Assembly (NCBI GenBank): GCA_964495085.1
Contig: CAZBUK010000031.1
Location: forward strand, 1 to 39,461
Reading direction: 5' to 3'
Length of the DNA: 39,461 bases
Source of the DNA: CAZBUK01 sp964495085
GTDB lineage: Bacteria; Bacteroidota; Ignavibacteria; T3Sed10-11
Shown here: positions 1 to 9,479 of the stretch, piece after piece
Numbering within the stretch: position 1 is the stretch's first letter
How the letters are laid out: each line of letters begins with the position of its first letter
The notes under the pieces: generated by a model
Told to the model about the DNA's origin: nothing
Seen by the model: only the letters and a program-made list of their open reading frames with translations
Database searches by the model: none
Made by a program: the position numbers and the translations under genes

Positions 1-696
1 GGCGAGCTGTGGGAAGATGCATCCCCGTGGCTGCAGGGAGATCAATTCGATGCGACGATGAACTACCGCTTCCGGGACGCCGTCATCGATTTTATGATAG
101 ATAGATCGATCACCGCGACGCAGTTCAACGAACGACTCTACGCCGTTCTCGAAGATTACCCGCCGCAGGTCTCGCTGGTGAACCAGAACCTCATCGGCAG
201 CCACGACACGGAAAGGTATCTGACCAGGGCGAACGGCAACGTGCAGACGATGAAACTCACCGCGACTATGCAGATGACGCACGTCGGCGCCCCGATGATA
301 TATTACGGCGACGAGATCGGCATGGAAGGAGGAGACGATCCGGATTGCCGGCGGACCATGATATGGAAACGCGATGCATGGAACATCGATCTGTTCGAGC
401 ACTACCAAAAACTGATCGAGATCAGAAATGGGAATCCGGCGCTGCGCCGCGGTTCCTTCCAGGCAAAGAAGGTGAGCGACAAGCGCGAGATCTACGCCTT
501 CGAGCGTGCATATGAGGACAATATCGTCGTCGTCGTTCTCAACAACAGTACTGTCTGGCATGATATAAATCTACCCCGTCTGACGGACGGTCTCTATATC
601 GATGCCTTCAGCGGAAATGAATACGAGGTGAGCGGCGGCTCTGTCCGGCTCGAAAACCTTCAGCCGGGAACAGGGTTAATCTTGGTTAAACAGTAG
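1..696 (+). CDS. GH13 alpha-amylase family enzyme, neopullulanase/cyclomaltodextrinase-like (3' part)
   Basis: The reading frame is open from base 1, so the 5' end lies outside the window. The first visible residues (GELWEDASPWLQGDQFD) match GH13 conserved region III of neopullulanase/cyclomaltodextrinase-type enzymes. The Glu of GELW (codon 2) would be the general acid. Region IV follows as GSHDTER, with Ser in place of the usual Asn of NHD. PMIYYGDEIGM and a beta-sandwich C-terminal domain follow and end at a TAG. The family hydrolyses maltodextrins, pullulan or cyclodextrins. With signal and nucleophile regions missing, location and exact specificity cannot be told. Only 11 bases separate it from the next amylase gene, so the two are probably co-transcribed. 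GH13 membership is secure; the subfamily is inferred. Confidence 0.88.
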   Translation, partial: GELWEDASPWLQGDQFDATMNYRFRDAVIDFMIDRSITATQFNERLYAVLEDYPPQVSLVNQNLIGSHDTERYLTRANGNVQTMKLTATMQMTHVGAPMIYYGDEIGMEGGDDPDCRRTMIWKRDAWNIDLFEHYQKLIEIRNGNPALRRGSFQAKKVSDKREIYAFERAYEDNIVVVVLNNSTVWHDINLPRLTDGLYIDAFSGNEYEVSGGSVRLENLQPGTGLILVKQ

Positions 697-707
697 GTCA
701 TCTGACT

Positions 708-3700
708 ATGAGTCGAGCTGGAAGACTTATATCGGGTTTCGTTGCAACGCTCATTTCCGCCTGCGGACTTTTGGGGCAGACGGATAGCGTGGACGTTACG
801 TTCTATTATACTCCGTCGGGATCGCACGTCCGTGTCTTCGTGCCGGGCGAATTTAACGGATGGGGGCCGAACAGCAACGGGACCATTTCCGCAGGAGCTC
901 CGTCGGAGATGGAATTCAACGATGAATCCGGCCGGTGGCATAAAACCGTCCGGCTCCGCATAGGAGGGCACGAAGGCGGAAGTGTATCGGGCGCGTATCA
1001 GTATAAATTCAATATCGACGGCAGCGGTACAGGCTGGCTCGCGGATCCGCTTAATCCGCGCGAAAATCCGCTCGACAATAATAACTCGATACTCTATGTA
1101 CGCGAGCCGACCATCTATCATCTCGTTCCGAATGCAAAAACCGGGATCGTAGAGACGCGTAATCCCGAAGTATCCGCCTATCTCTATCCCTCAGCCGAGA
1201 CGTCGATAGACGCCTCTACAATTGTGGTTGAGGTCGCGGGGTTTGTCTACGATAACCTCGAAGCATATTTCGATGAGTCGTCGGGGTTTTTCAGTTTTCA
1301 AATACCGGATCCGGTGCCGGGCGGACAACACACATTAAAATTATCGGCCGGCGCGGAGAACGGGGGCATGAATGCAGACAGCGCCGAATTCGTCCTCGAG
1401 GCGGGCTTCATCCGGATTCTCAACCGTTCGAACGATATGTATATCCGCCCGACGATCCGAATCGACGGTACGGTGGAAGACGCAGAGATAACCCAGGCTA
1501 CGCTGCGGCGCAACGATGAGGTCATAGAGGTCGCCGTTCAGGACGGACTGTTCAGCGAGCTCATCGAGCTTGAAGAGGGCCTCAACACAATCTATGCCGT
1601 TGTACCGGCGGTAGACGACAGCGTCTCCGATCATATCGAAATACAGTACGTCATCGAGCGGAGGCCGAAACCGCTCGTTGCCGGGTCCGTCGATGGAGAA
1701 GAGATCACTCTCTCGATCGCCGAACTGAACGAAGGTAACATGATCAACGTGGAATATATGTGGTATCCGGATGACTCGATCAATCCGGAAACTATTTATG
1801 CCGGTGGATCCGGAGAGTCGATCTCATTTCCCATACCGGAACTGCCGGGAGAATATTATTTCAATGTTGATGCGGTCAACTTCGTAATTGCCGATATTTT
1901 TCCCGAGCGGTTCTCCAGGGTAAATTCGAATGGGACATGGTGGGGATCCGCACGGACTGCCTTTACCGTGAACGAAGACGGATCGGTTCGTTTCGCCGGA
2001 ACCGCCGATAATCCGGCATGGGTCGACTCTGCGATTGTCTACGAGATTTACGTACCCGCTTTCGCATCGGGCGGAGGGGGTAATTTCCAGCATGTCATCA
2101 ACCGGCTGCCCGAACTCCAGGACCTTGGCATCAACGTCATATGGTTTACGCCGATCTACGATAACAACGAGTCCATCAACACACTCAATGCGGGTTACAA
2201 CATTGCGGACTTCTACTCGGTGCACCCGCAGCTCGGTACTATGGCGACATTCGAATCGCTGATCGAAACGGCGCATGGACTGGGCATCAGGATCATTCTC
2301 GACAGCACGCCGAATCACGTCGGCGGGCTGCATCCATGGCTGAACGATCTCTCGCTCTACCGGGATTACTCGAATTACCGCCCGGTCATCGAAAACCGCC
2401 TGATCGGCAACTCGAGAGATCTGGGCCACAGCATCGTCTATAGCGACGGGGTCTATCCCCTTTATGCGCGCTACAGCAACTGGACACTTCCGAATTTGAA
2501 CTATCAGAATCCCGAGACGGTGCAGTACATGCTCGATATGTATGCATGGTGGCTGCTCGAGAAAAAGATTGACGGATTCAGAATGGATGTGTATTGGGGT
2601 CCCGAGAATCGGTACGGGAAGAATACCTGGTGGAGACCGTTCCGCGAAGAGATCAAGAGACGTAAGCCGGACATTCTGATAATCGGCGAAACCGACGGAA
2701 CCGGTCCCGGCAGCGAAAATAACTACGCCGATACGGGCGGAGCTTCGGATGCGGCGTACGATTGGAATCTGTACGGCTACGCCAGAAACGTTCTAAACGG
2801 TTCAGGCACCATCTCCGATTTACATAACCGGGTCAATAACTTCGCTCCGGCAGGCGAGCCATATACGTTTTATACCGGCGAGAACGCCCACTATTTCCGC
2901 TTCCTGGAAAATCATGATGAGACCCGTCTTGCTCAGCTCTACGGAACCGCACGGTCGCGCGCCGGAGCTGTGCTGAACCTGACTATCCCGGGGATTCCGA
3001 TGATATACGCCGGACAGGAGGTGGGGGAAACGAGCCAGCGCGGTACCATCATCTGGTCGCGTACCGGCGGGAGCGAATTAAGAGATTACTATAAACGGCT
3101 CACCCACGGACGAAGAACCTTCGGAGCGTTTACGACCAGACAGGTCAGGCAAATTCCGTCCGGACACGCCAGGGTGTACGCCTATTCCCGGCCGTACCGG
3201 GATGAAAACGCCATCATCGCGATAAATTTTTCGAACAATCAGGCAACCGCGATGCTCGCCGTGAGCGATGCTCATCTGGCGGTATCGACCGATTCTCTGT
3301 TGACAGACATGGAATATTATCTGAACGATATTCTCAACGATTCATCTTCGGTCGTCACCGGAGCGGGTCTCGCTTCTCTTCCGGTTGCTCTCGGGCCCTG
3401 GGAATCGGTCGTTTATATACTCGCGGATTCGGCGATCAGGCTTGTGACAGCCGCCGGAGTTTCTCCCGGGGAATCGCTTCCTGATTCGTACTCGATCGAG
3501 CAGAATTATCCGAATCCATTCAATCCGATGACCTCGATTCAGTTTACCGTTCCGAAAGCGGGACACGTAGCGATCAGGGTCTTCGACGTCCTCGGCCGTG
3601 AAGTAGCGACATTGGTGGATGAACATATAGAGGCGGGAGTTCATTCACGGATATTCAACGCCGCTCATCTCAGCAGCGGAATTTATTTTTACAGGATTGA

Positions 3701-3746
3701 CGCGGGTGATTTTGTCGCCGTCAGGCGGATGGTGTTGGTCAAATAA
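708..3746 (+). CDS. Secreted multidomain GH13 alpha-amylase with type IX secretion sorting domain
   Basis: 1012 residues, long for GH13. The order is: an export signal at about 1-24; a CBM48/E-set-like domain at about 27-130 (VFVPGEFNGWGP, YQYKFNIDG); beta-rich Ig-like linker modules to about 430; a GH13 barrel at about 435-830; a C-terminal beta domain; and a sorting domain at about 922-1012 (SIEQNYPNPFNP, VFDVLGREVATLVDE). Catalytic regions are visible: DSTPNHVG (I), GFRMDVYWG with nucleophile near D627 (II), IIGETDG with acid near E661 (III), and FLENHDETR near D737 (IV). The tail is the TIGR04183-type signal that directs proteins through T9SS to the surface or medium. The signal contains ISAC, so lipidation cannot be excluded. 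It probably starts polymer breakdown outside the cell, ahead of the MalEFG importer downstream. The start has no strong ribosome binding site and may be translationally coupled. Confidence 0.92.
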   Translation: MSRAGRLISGFVATLISACGLLGQTDSVDVTFYYTPSGSHVRVFVPGEFNGWGPNSNGTISAGAPSEMEFNDESGRWHKTVRLRIGGHEGGSVSGAYQYKFNIDGSGTGWLADPLNPRENPLDNNNSILYVREPTIYHLVPNAKTGIVETRNPEVSAYLYPSAETSIDASTIVVEVAGFVYDNLEAYFDESSGFFSFQIPDPVPGGQHTLKLSAGAENGGMNADSAEFVLEAGFIRILNRSNDMYIRPTIRIDGTVEDAEITQATLRRNDEVIEVAVQDGLFSELIELEEGLNTIYAVVPAVDDSVSDHIEIQYVIERRPKPLVAGSVDGEEITLSIAELNEGNMINVEYMWYPDDSINPETIYAGGSGESISFPIPELPGEYYFNVDAVNFVIADIFPERFSRVNSNGTWWGSARTAFTVNEDGSVRFAGTADNPAWVDSAIVYEIYVPAFASGGGGNFQHVINRLPELQDLGINVIWFTPIYDNNESINTLNAGYNIADFYSVHPQLGTMATFESLIETAHGLGIRIILDSTPNHVGGLHPWLNDLSLYRDYSNYRPVIENRLIGNSRDLGHSIVYSDGVYPLYARYSNWTLPNLNYQNPETVQYMLDMYAWWLLEKKIDGFRMDVYWGPENRYGKNTWWRPFREEIKRRKPDILIIGETDGTGPGSENNYADTGGASDAAYDWNLYGYARNVLNGSGTISDLHNRVNNFAPAGEPYTFYTGENAHYFRFLENHDETRLAQLYGTARSRAGAVLNLTIPGIPMIYAGQEVGETSQRGTIIWSRTGGSELRDYYKRLTHGRRTFGAFTTRQVRQIPSGHARVYAYSRPYRDENAIIAINFSNNQATAMLAVSDAHLAVSTDSLLTDMEYYLNDILNDSSSVVTGAGLASLPVALGPWESVVYILADSAIRLVTAAGVSPGESLPDSYSIEQNYPNPFNPMTSIQFTVPKAGHVAIRVFDVLGREVATLVDEHIEAGVHSRIFNAAHLSSGIYFYRIDAGDFVAVRRMVLVK

Positions 3747-3759
3747 TGACCGCAGATCA

Positions 3760-3904
3760 ATGTTGAGAATCCTCGTTGTCGCCTGCATCTTCCTCGCAAT
3801 CGAGGGCCGTACGTTCGCGCAACCGGAGGCGGTGAACGGCAAAGTCGTATTTTCATTGGATTATCCTGAAGCCGGTTCGGCGGCGCTCTGCGGGGACTTT
3901 AACG
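3760..3904 (+). CDS. N-terminal fragment of secreted glucan-active protein (signal peptide + CBM48-like), cut by assembly gap
   Basis: The ATG at 3760 opens MLRILVVACIFLAIEGRTFA, a clear Sec signal peptide. Then comes VVFSLDYPEAGSAALCGDFN, the opening strands of a CBM48/E-set starch-binding domain (normally followed by GW), and the sequence runs into 100 N. A longer TTG-started reading from 3697 overlaps the previous gene and would bury the signal peptide, so I prefer 3760. The bases after the gap (4005-4052) are open in the frame of the GH57 gene and read EPSLSLVYKSDRTTSQ, which looks like the end of the same kind of domain. I infer that this fragment and the GH57 entry are one gene, about 3760-6305. 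The two frames differ across a 100-N spacer, but that spacer length is conventional, so frame is not informative. Confidence 0.72.
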
Positions 3905-4004
3905 NNNNNNNNNNNNNNNNNNNNNNNNNNNNNNNNNNNNNNNNNNNNNNNNNNNNNNNNNNNNNNNNNNNNNNNNNNNNNNNNNNNNNNNNNNNNNNNN
4001 NNNN
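3905..4004. other. Assembly gap (100 N)
   Basis: There are exactly 100 unknown bases. A round length of 100 is the usual placeholder for a scaffold join of unknown size. It interrupts a CBM48-like domain, for which roughly 200 bases of coding sequence would be expected to be missing if the domain is of normal length. The true gap may therefore be larger than shown. Confidence 0.99.
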
Positions 4005-6305
4005 GAACCGTCGCTCTCACTCGTTTACAAATCCGATCGGACGACATCTCAGATGAACGCTCATAGCAAATCGGGCGGAGTTCAACTCTATCTCAATATT
4101 ATCTGGCATCAGCATCAACCATCCTACATAGATCCGATCGGCGACCGGTTGATCGGTCCGTGGGTGCGGACGCATGCAACCAAGGATTACTACGACATGG
4201 CTGCGATGCTAGCCGAATATCCGGATATCCATGTAACGGTTAACCTTACTTCTTCATTGTTGCTCCAGCTTGATACATATTACGTGAACCGTCTCGGCCC
4301 GTTCTATAATGCCTCAACAAATAGAATCGATGCCGGGAGATTCGCCCGCGATGCCGCGGGAACAACCGATCCCTGGATCGATCTGGCTCTGATGCCGACG
4401 TCCGATTTCACGGATAGAGAGAAGGGGTATCTTTATCGCAACGCATGGAACGCTTTCGGAATCAGTGAAGTACAGATTTCCCGGTTCCCCGAATATGAAC
4501 GGTTGAAACATCACTTCACCATAGAGCTGCGAAGAGGCAGTGAAACCTTCACCGAACAGCAGATGCGGGAGGTGAAATTCTGGTTTTTTCTCGCCCATTT
4601 CGACCCTGATTTCCTGAACGGTCCGGTCAATCTCCCCGACGGCAGCGTATGCGATCTCAGCGATCTGGTGAATCGTCGGGAGGGAAAATATTATCTTGTC
4701 CGGCAGGTGACCGAAGACGATTGCAACAGGATCGTCGCCGAAGCCTATAAAGTCATGGCAAATATCCTCCCGGTTCACCGCCGGCTCCGGTACGACCGGA
4801 GTACAGGCGCCGGCCAGATCGAAGTGATCACAACTCCGTTTTACCATCCGATCCTGCCGCTCATATTCGATACGGACCTGGCACGTGTTCCTCAACCAGG
4901 CGATCCCATGCCACGGCGTTTCTCATTTCCCGACGATGCAAGAGCGCAGGTCGCAAGGGGAGTGGATTACTATCGCCGCCACTTCGGAGCGGATCCCGTG
5001 GGCATGTGGCCCGCGGAGGGATCGGTCGCAATGGAGGTCATACCGATTTTCCGGGAATATGGAATCGAATGGATTGCAACGGATCAGCAGATACTCCGGA
5101 AAAGCCAGCCGCATGGATTGCGGCATATACATCCGTACCGGGTTCCCGCAGGAGAGGGCGATCCATGGAGTGACGATCCGGGCATAGCGGTGGTTTTCCG
5201 GGATACCGAACTATCCGACCGGATCGGTTTCGTTTACCAAAACTTCAAGGGGGATGACGCAGCAGATGATTTTATCAGAAGAATCCTCGCCCAGATTCCC
5301 GACCCCGGCGAGGAGCCTAGACTTCTAACGGTGATACTCGACGGTGAAAATGCATGGGAGTGGTACAGGCATGACATAGACGGCAAAGAATTCCTGCATT
5401 CGTTGTACGCGAAACTTACACGCCTGCAGGAGGATGGATCGATTAAAACCGTAACGATGAGCGAGTACCTCCATGGAAACTCCCGTAGGAACGTACCGCC
5501 GCATCGCATTGGAGAGATGAAAACGATTCGTCACCTCTGGCCCGGTTCGTGGATACACGCCAACTATGACACCTGGATTGGGGAAGAGGAAGAAAACAAA
5601 GCCTGGGAGCATCTCCTCATGGCCAGACAGGACCTGGAGGAACTCGGAATTCCAAGACCGGATCCCCTCACCCCGATGCCTCCGGCCGGTACGAAGGAAT
5701 GGTATGAATACATGGCATGGGAATCGATATATGCGGCGGAGGGATCGGATTGGTTCTGGTGGTTCGGCGACGACCAGATCGCTCCGGGAGGCGAGGAGCC
5801 GTGGGATGAGGGATTCAGAGCCCACCTCGAAAATATGTACCGGTTTGCGAAGAAGGCCGGCTACCGGACCGAAGTTCCCGGATTTTCATCTGTACTCGTT
5901 CCGAAAGACCGGCCGCGGGAGCGCAGCGTTGAACATATCGGTACGATGGCCAGGGGATCGGAGGATCGCGTTCGAATCAGGTTCGTCGTAGATGTTCGGC
6001 ACATAGAGGTGCGGGAAACAGTATATATTGTAGGGAATCTGGAAGAATTGGGTCAATGGACTCCGAATCTCATACGCTTGTACGACGACGGGACGAACGG
6101 AGATGAACATCCACGCGACGGAATCTGGTCTCTGGAGATCGACGTTCCCCGCGGGACCGAAATCAGGTACAAATATACGAACAGCGGGTTTCCGGGTGAA
6201 TGGATCCCCGGTGAAGAGTTTCCGGCGGTTCACCGCAGCTTCCTGGCGGACGGAGATACCGGAGAACTGCTCATCGTCCGGGATGTATTCGGAAATCCCG
6301 ATTAA
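4005..6305 (+). CDS. GH57 glycoside hydrolase with C-terminal CBM20-like domain (3' part of a gene broken by the gap)
   Basis: The frame is open from the gap edge. The first ATG is at 4053, which would give 750 residues without a signal peptide. GH57 motifs appear in order: WHQHQP at 4104-4121 (motif 1), GQIEVITTPFYHP (motif 2), GMWPAEGSV with the nucleophile Glu at 5016-5018 (motif 3), LDGENAWEW with the acid/base Asp at 5340-5342 (motif 4), and SDWFWWFGDD (motif 5). The C-terminal ~110 residues (VYIVGNLEELGQW, IRYKYTNSG, GEWIPGEE) resemble a CBM20 starch-binding domain. The motifs fit the amylopullulanase/alpha-amylase side of GH57, acting on alpha-1,4 and possibly alpha-1,6 glucan bonds. 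Together with the fragment at 3760 it would be an exported CBM48-GH57-CBM20 enzyme. Only 38 bases separate it from malE, consistent with one operon. Confidence 0.9.
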   Translation, partial: EPSLSLVYKSDRTTSQMNAHSKSGGVQLYLNIIWHQHQPSYIDPIGDRLIGPWVRTHATKDYYDMAAMLAEYPDIHVTVNLTSSLLLQLDTYYVNRLGPFYNASTNRIDAGRFARDAAGTTDPWIDLALMPTSDFTDREKGYLYRNAWNAFGISEVQISRFPEYERLKHHFTIELRRGSETFTEQQMREVKFWFFLAHFDPDFLNGPVNLPDGSVCDLSDLVNRREGKYYLVRQVTEDDCNRIVAEAYKVMANILPVHRRLRYDRSTGAGQIEVITTPFYHPILPLIFDTDLARVPQPGDPMPRRFSFPDDARAQVARGVDYYRRHFGADPVGMWPAEGSVAMEVIPIFREYGIEWIATDQQILRKSQPHGLRHIHPYRVPAGEGDPWSDDPGIAVVFRDTELSDRIGFVYQNFKGDDAADDFIRRILAQIPDPGEEPRLLTVILDGENAWEWYRHDIDGKEFLHSLYAKLTRLQEDGSIKTVTMSEYLHGNSRRNVPPHRIGEMKTIRHLWPGSWIHANYDTWIGEEEENKAWEHLLMARQDLEELGIPRPDPLTPMPPAGTKEWYEYMAWESIYAAEGSDWFWWFGDDQIAPGGEEPWDEGFRAHLENMYRFAKKAGYRTEVPGFSSVLVPKDRPRERSVEHIGTMARGSEDRVRIRFVVDVRHIEVRETVYIVGNLEELGQWTPNLIRLYDDGTNGDEHPRDGIWSLEIDVPRGTEIRYKYTNSGFPGEWIPGEEFPAVHRSFLADGDTGELLIVRDVFGNPD

Positions 6306-6343
6306 CGTAATCCGGCCCCGTCGAAAAGTTATAGAAAATAAAT

Positions 6344-7573
6344 ATGAAAAAAACGGGAATTATCTGCTTCATCCTGGCGACTATGCTGGCGGCAGGTTGT
6401 TCTCAGGACGATCGCCTGCTCATTCGTATCTGGCATCAGATGCGGGTTGATGAGCGACTCGTTCTGGAGGATCATCTGCGTGCGTTCATGCAATTGCATC
6501 CGGATGTACGCATCGAACAGGTATATAAGGAAACGGAGCAGCTCAGGAACGATTTCATCGTCGCCGCTTATGCAAGACAAGGGCCGGAGCTTATCTACGG
6601 ACCCTCCGATATGATCGGCTTGCTTGCCACGCTCGGCGTGATCATACCTCTCGAGGATTTATTTGAGGACGCTTATCTCGCCCGGTTTAATGAGAAAGCG
6701 CTTGTCCGGTACGACGGACACCTGTACCAGATTGCGGATAAGCTGGGCAATCATCTCGCGCTCGTGTATAATAAAAAACTGGTGCCCGTTCCTCCGGAGA
6801 CTACGGATGAGCTCATCGAAATCGGTAAACAACTGACGAAGGATCTGACCGGCAACGGGCGGATCGATCAGTACGGCCTCACGTGGAATTATATTGAACC
6901 GTTTTTTTACATTCCCTTCCTGAGCGGATTCGGCGGGTGGGTGATGGACGAATCGCAGACGAGACCCACGCTCGACAGCGAGGCCAATGTGAAGGGATTG
7001 AAATTCATCCAGGATCTCCGGGATAAGTACCGGATTATCCCGCGCGAGAGCGATTATGAGGTTGCGGATGCACTTTTTAAAGAAGGCAGGGCGGGAATGA
7101 TCATCAACGGCGACTGGTCTTGGGGTAGTTACATCCAGGCGGGTATCGATATCGGAATCGCACCGATTCCCCGGGTATCCGAAACCGGTCTCTGGGCGTC
7201 GCCGATGGTTTCAACCAAGGGCTTTTCAATCAACGAGAATATCTCTTCCGAAAAGCTTGACGTCGTTCTGCGGCTGATCGTTTTTCTCAACGAACCCGAG
7301 AACCAGCTCGACGCGACGAAGCGGATCAAGACATTCCCCACCCGATTGGAAACGTACGACGACCCGATCGTGACGCTCGACGAAATACTCATCAATTCCA
7401 AACGGCAGATCGACGTCGGCAAACCGATGCCGATCGTGCCGGAGCTGCGTGCGATCTGGGATGCGATGAAGCCGAACTATCAGGCAGTTCTGAACGGTCA
7501 GAAAACGCCGGAACAGGCGGCGCGCGATATGCAGCTCTTGAGCGAGCGGAAAATCCGCGAAATGCTCGAATGA
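6344..7573 (+). CDS. malE: Maltodextrin-type ABC transporter substrate-binding lipoprotein
   Basis: 409 residues. The N-terminus is a lipoprotein signal with lipobox LAAGC (Cys19), followed by SQDDRLLIRIWHQM, the usual opening of family 1 extracellular solute-binding proteins. Typical elements are EDHLRAFMQLHPDVRIEQV, a central PFFYIPFLSGFGGWV, and GDWSWGSY where MalE-like proteins carry the ligand-cleft GPW/GDW segment. It is followed by two permease genes and surrounded by four glycoside hydrolases, so an alpha-glucan oligosaccharide is the likely ligand. This is inferred from context; family 1 proteins bind many sugars. In a Gram-negative cell the lipid anchor would tether it to a membrane facing the periplasm. 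The gene symbol is by role. Confidence 0.88.
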   Translation: MKKTGIICFILATMLAAGCSQDDRLLIRIWHQMRVDERLVLEDHLRAFMQLHPDVRIEQVYKETEQLRNDFIVAAYARQGPELIYGPSDMIGLLATLGVIIPLEDLFEDAYLARFNEKALVRYDGHLYQIADKLGNHLALVYNKKLVPVPPETTDELIEIGKQLTKDLTGNGRIDQYGLTWNYIEPFFYIPFLSGFGGWVMDESQTRPTLDSEANVKGLKFIQDLRDKYRIIPRESDYEVADALFKEGRAGMIINGDWSWGSYIQAGIDIGIAPIPRVSETGLWASPMVSTKGFSINENISSEKLDVVLRLIVFLNEPENQLDATKRIKTFPTRLETYDDPIVTLDEILINSKRQIDVGKPMPIVPELRAIWDAMKPNYQAVLNGQKTPEQAARDMQLLSERKIREMLE

Positions 7574-7645
7574 ACCTAACCGGTTTTCGAAGTGCATGAC
7601 ATGCTTCCGAAATCCCGGAACGGTCGGCCTCTGATCTAAAATACT

Positions 7646-8539
7646 ATGCTCGAAAGAAACCGAAGACTTATACCGTACGTTCTGATTCTCCCCGCCGCGA
7701 TCGTCATGTTCGGCGTGGTATTCTATCCGTTCGTCTATAACGTCGTCATTTCGTTGTCCAATATGAGCCTTCGCAATTTTCGCGAATGGCAGATCATCGG
7801 ACTGAGCCAGTATTACAAGGTATTTTTCGAGCCCTCCGAACCCGGTTTCTACTCGATCTTTCTGAAGACCATTGTCTGGACGGTTGTCAACGTGACCTTC
7901 CACGTCGCGATCGGCGTCTTCCTCGCCTTACTTCTGAACAGGAACATCAAGGGGAAATCGATCTTCCGTACGCTGCTTATACTGCCATGGGCGATCCCGC
8001 AATATATCGTCGCGCTGACTTGGCGCGGCATGTTTAACTATGAGTACGGATCCATCAATCTTATTCTGACGCAATATCTCAGTCTGCCCGCGGTCGAGTG
8101 GCTGAGGAGTCCCACCGAAGCGTTCATCGCCGTCATCCTGACGAACATCTGGCTCGGCTTCCCCTTCATGATGGTGATCGCCCTCGGCGGATTGCAATCT
8201 ATACCGAACGAATTATATGAAGCGGCGAACATCGACGGCGCTTCGGCATGGCATAAGTTCACAAAAATCACGGCCCCGCTGCTCAGGCCGGTCATGATTC
8301 CGGCGATCACGCTCGGCATTATCTGGACGTTCAACAATGTCAATATCATCTGGCTCGTCACCAACGGCGGCGAACCGTCGGATCAAACGCATATCCTCGT
8401 TTCGTACGTTTATAAAGCGGCATTCGGACTCTACCGGTACGGGTATGCCGCTGCACTGTCGATGGTGGTATTCTTCATTCTCCTGACATTCAGTCTTACG
8501 TTTATGAACCGAACCCGCGCAACGAAGGCGGCATATTAA
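7646..8539 (+). CDS. malF: ABC transporter permease, MalF-type
   Basis: 297 residues with about six hydrophobic segments, starting LIPYVLILPAAIVMFGVVFYP. The EAA loop that docks to the ATPase is clear: YEAANIDGASAWHKFTKI followed by PLLRPV. It lacks the long periplasmic P2 loop of E. coli MalF (514 residues) and matches the shorter binding-protein-dependent sugar permeases (UgpA/LacF-like size). The start ATG at 7646 lies 72 bases after malE. With the next gene it would form the channel heterodimer for the malE ligand. The assignment to maltodextrin is from neighbours. Confidence 0.9.
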   Translation: MLERNRRLIPYVLILPAAIVMFGVVFYPFVYNVVISLSNMSLRNFREWQIIGLSQYYKVFFEPSEPGFYSIFLKTIVWTVVNVTFHVAIGVFLALLLNRNIKGKSIFRTLLILPWAIPQYIVALTWRGMFNYEYGSINLILTQYLSLPAVEWLRSPTEAFIAVILTNIWLGFPFMMVIALGGLQSIPNELYEAANIDGASAWHKFTKITAPLLRPVMIPAITLGIIWTFNNVNIIWLVTNGGEPSDQTHILVSYVYKAAFGLYRYGYAAALSMVVFFILLTFSLTFMNRTRATKAAY

Positions 8540-8572
8540 TAAGGATCGCTGCGGCTGATCAATTGAGTACAT

Positions 8573-9409
8573 ATGGCGAAACTGAAAAAAATCCTGATCG
8601 ATCTGGCATGCTATGCGGTGCTGATACTATTTTCGGTCATCGCGGTATATCCGATCCTGCAGGTTGTCTCGATTTCACTGCGGCCCGCAGACCGGCTTTT
8701 ATCGACGTCGCTCGCGATCATTCCGGATGACTGGACGCTCCGTGCATACACGGAATTATTCACGGGGCGGCCGTTCCTGCTCTGGATGGGGAACAGCTTG
8801 TTCATATCGCTCGTCGTTACGCTGACGGGCGTCGTTCTGGCATCGCTCGCGGGGTACGCATTCTCGAGGTTCCGGTTCAAAGGGAAAAATTTCGGCCTCC
8901 TCAGTCTGCTGGTGACGCAGATGTTTCCCGCGACCATGCTGCTTTTACCTCTGTATATCATGCTCGTGAAGCTCGGACTCATTAATACTTACCTGGGAGT
9001 TCTGCTGGTCTATTCTTCGACCGCATTGCCGTTCTGCGTGTGGACGATGAAGGGTTACTACGATACGATACCGGACAGCCTGGAAGAGGCTGCCCGTATC
9101 GACGGCTGTTCGCAACTGAGCGCGTTCTACAGGGTGGTCCTGCCGCTTGCCACCCCCGCGCTCGTGATCGTCGCGCTCTTTTCCTTCATGACCGCGTGGG
9201 CGGAATACGTCGTTGCAGCCCAGATCCTTCAGGACACGCATCTCTGGACGCTGCCGCTCGGCTTGAAGTCGTTCGAATCCAACATGTCGACCGAGTGGGG
9301 GCTCTACGCGGCGGCATCCCTTATCGTGAGCATTCCCGTGGTTCTGTTATTCCTTGCGCTCAGTAGATATCTTGTTTCAGGTCTCACGCTCGGCAGTGTG
9401 AAAGGGTGA
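8573..9409 (+). CDS. malG: ABC transporter permease, MalG-type
   Basis: 278 residues with about six membrane segments. The N-terminal helix LACYAVLILFSVIAVYPILQ, the ASLAGYAFSRFRFKGK stretch and the EAA loop (EEAARIDGCSQLSAFYRVVL) are all typical of MalG/UgpE-like carbohydrate permeases. It ends VSGLTLGSVKG, the conserved C-terminus of this family. It is the partner of the MalF-type protein 33 bases upstream. No ATP-binding subunit follows; the next gene is a secreted protein. The transporter probably borrows a shared MsmX/UgpC-like ATPase encoded elsewhere (inference). Confidence 0.92.
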   Translation: MAKLKKILIDLACYAVLILFSVIAVYPILQVVSISLRPADRLLSTSLAIIPDDWTLRAYTELFTGRPFLLWMGNSLFISLVVTLTGVVLASLAGYAFSRFRFKGKNFGLLSLLVTQMFPATMLLLPLYIMLVKLGLINTYLGVLLVYSSTALPFCVWTMKGYYDTIPDSLEEAARIDGCSQLSAFYRVVLPLATPALVIVALFSFMTAWAEYVVAAQILQDTHLWTLPLGLKSFESNMSTEWGLYAAASLIVSIPVVLLFLALSRYLVSGLTLGSVKG

Positions 9410-9479
9410 TACTTGACTATGGGAAAACTTTTTACAATGTTAGATGAAAACGACACCAACGAGGTGATGATTTCTGAAG

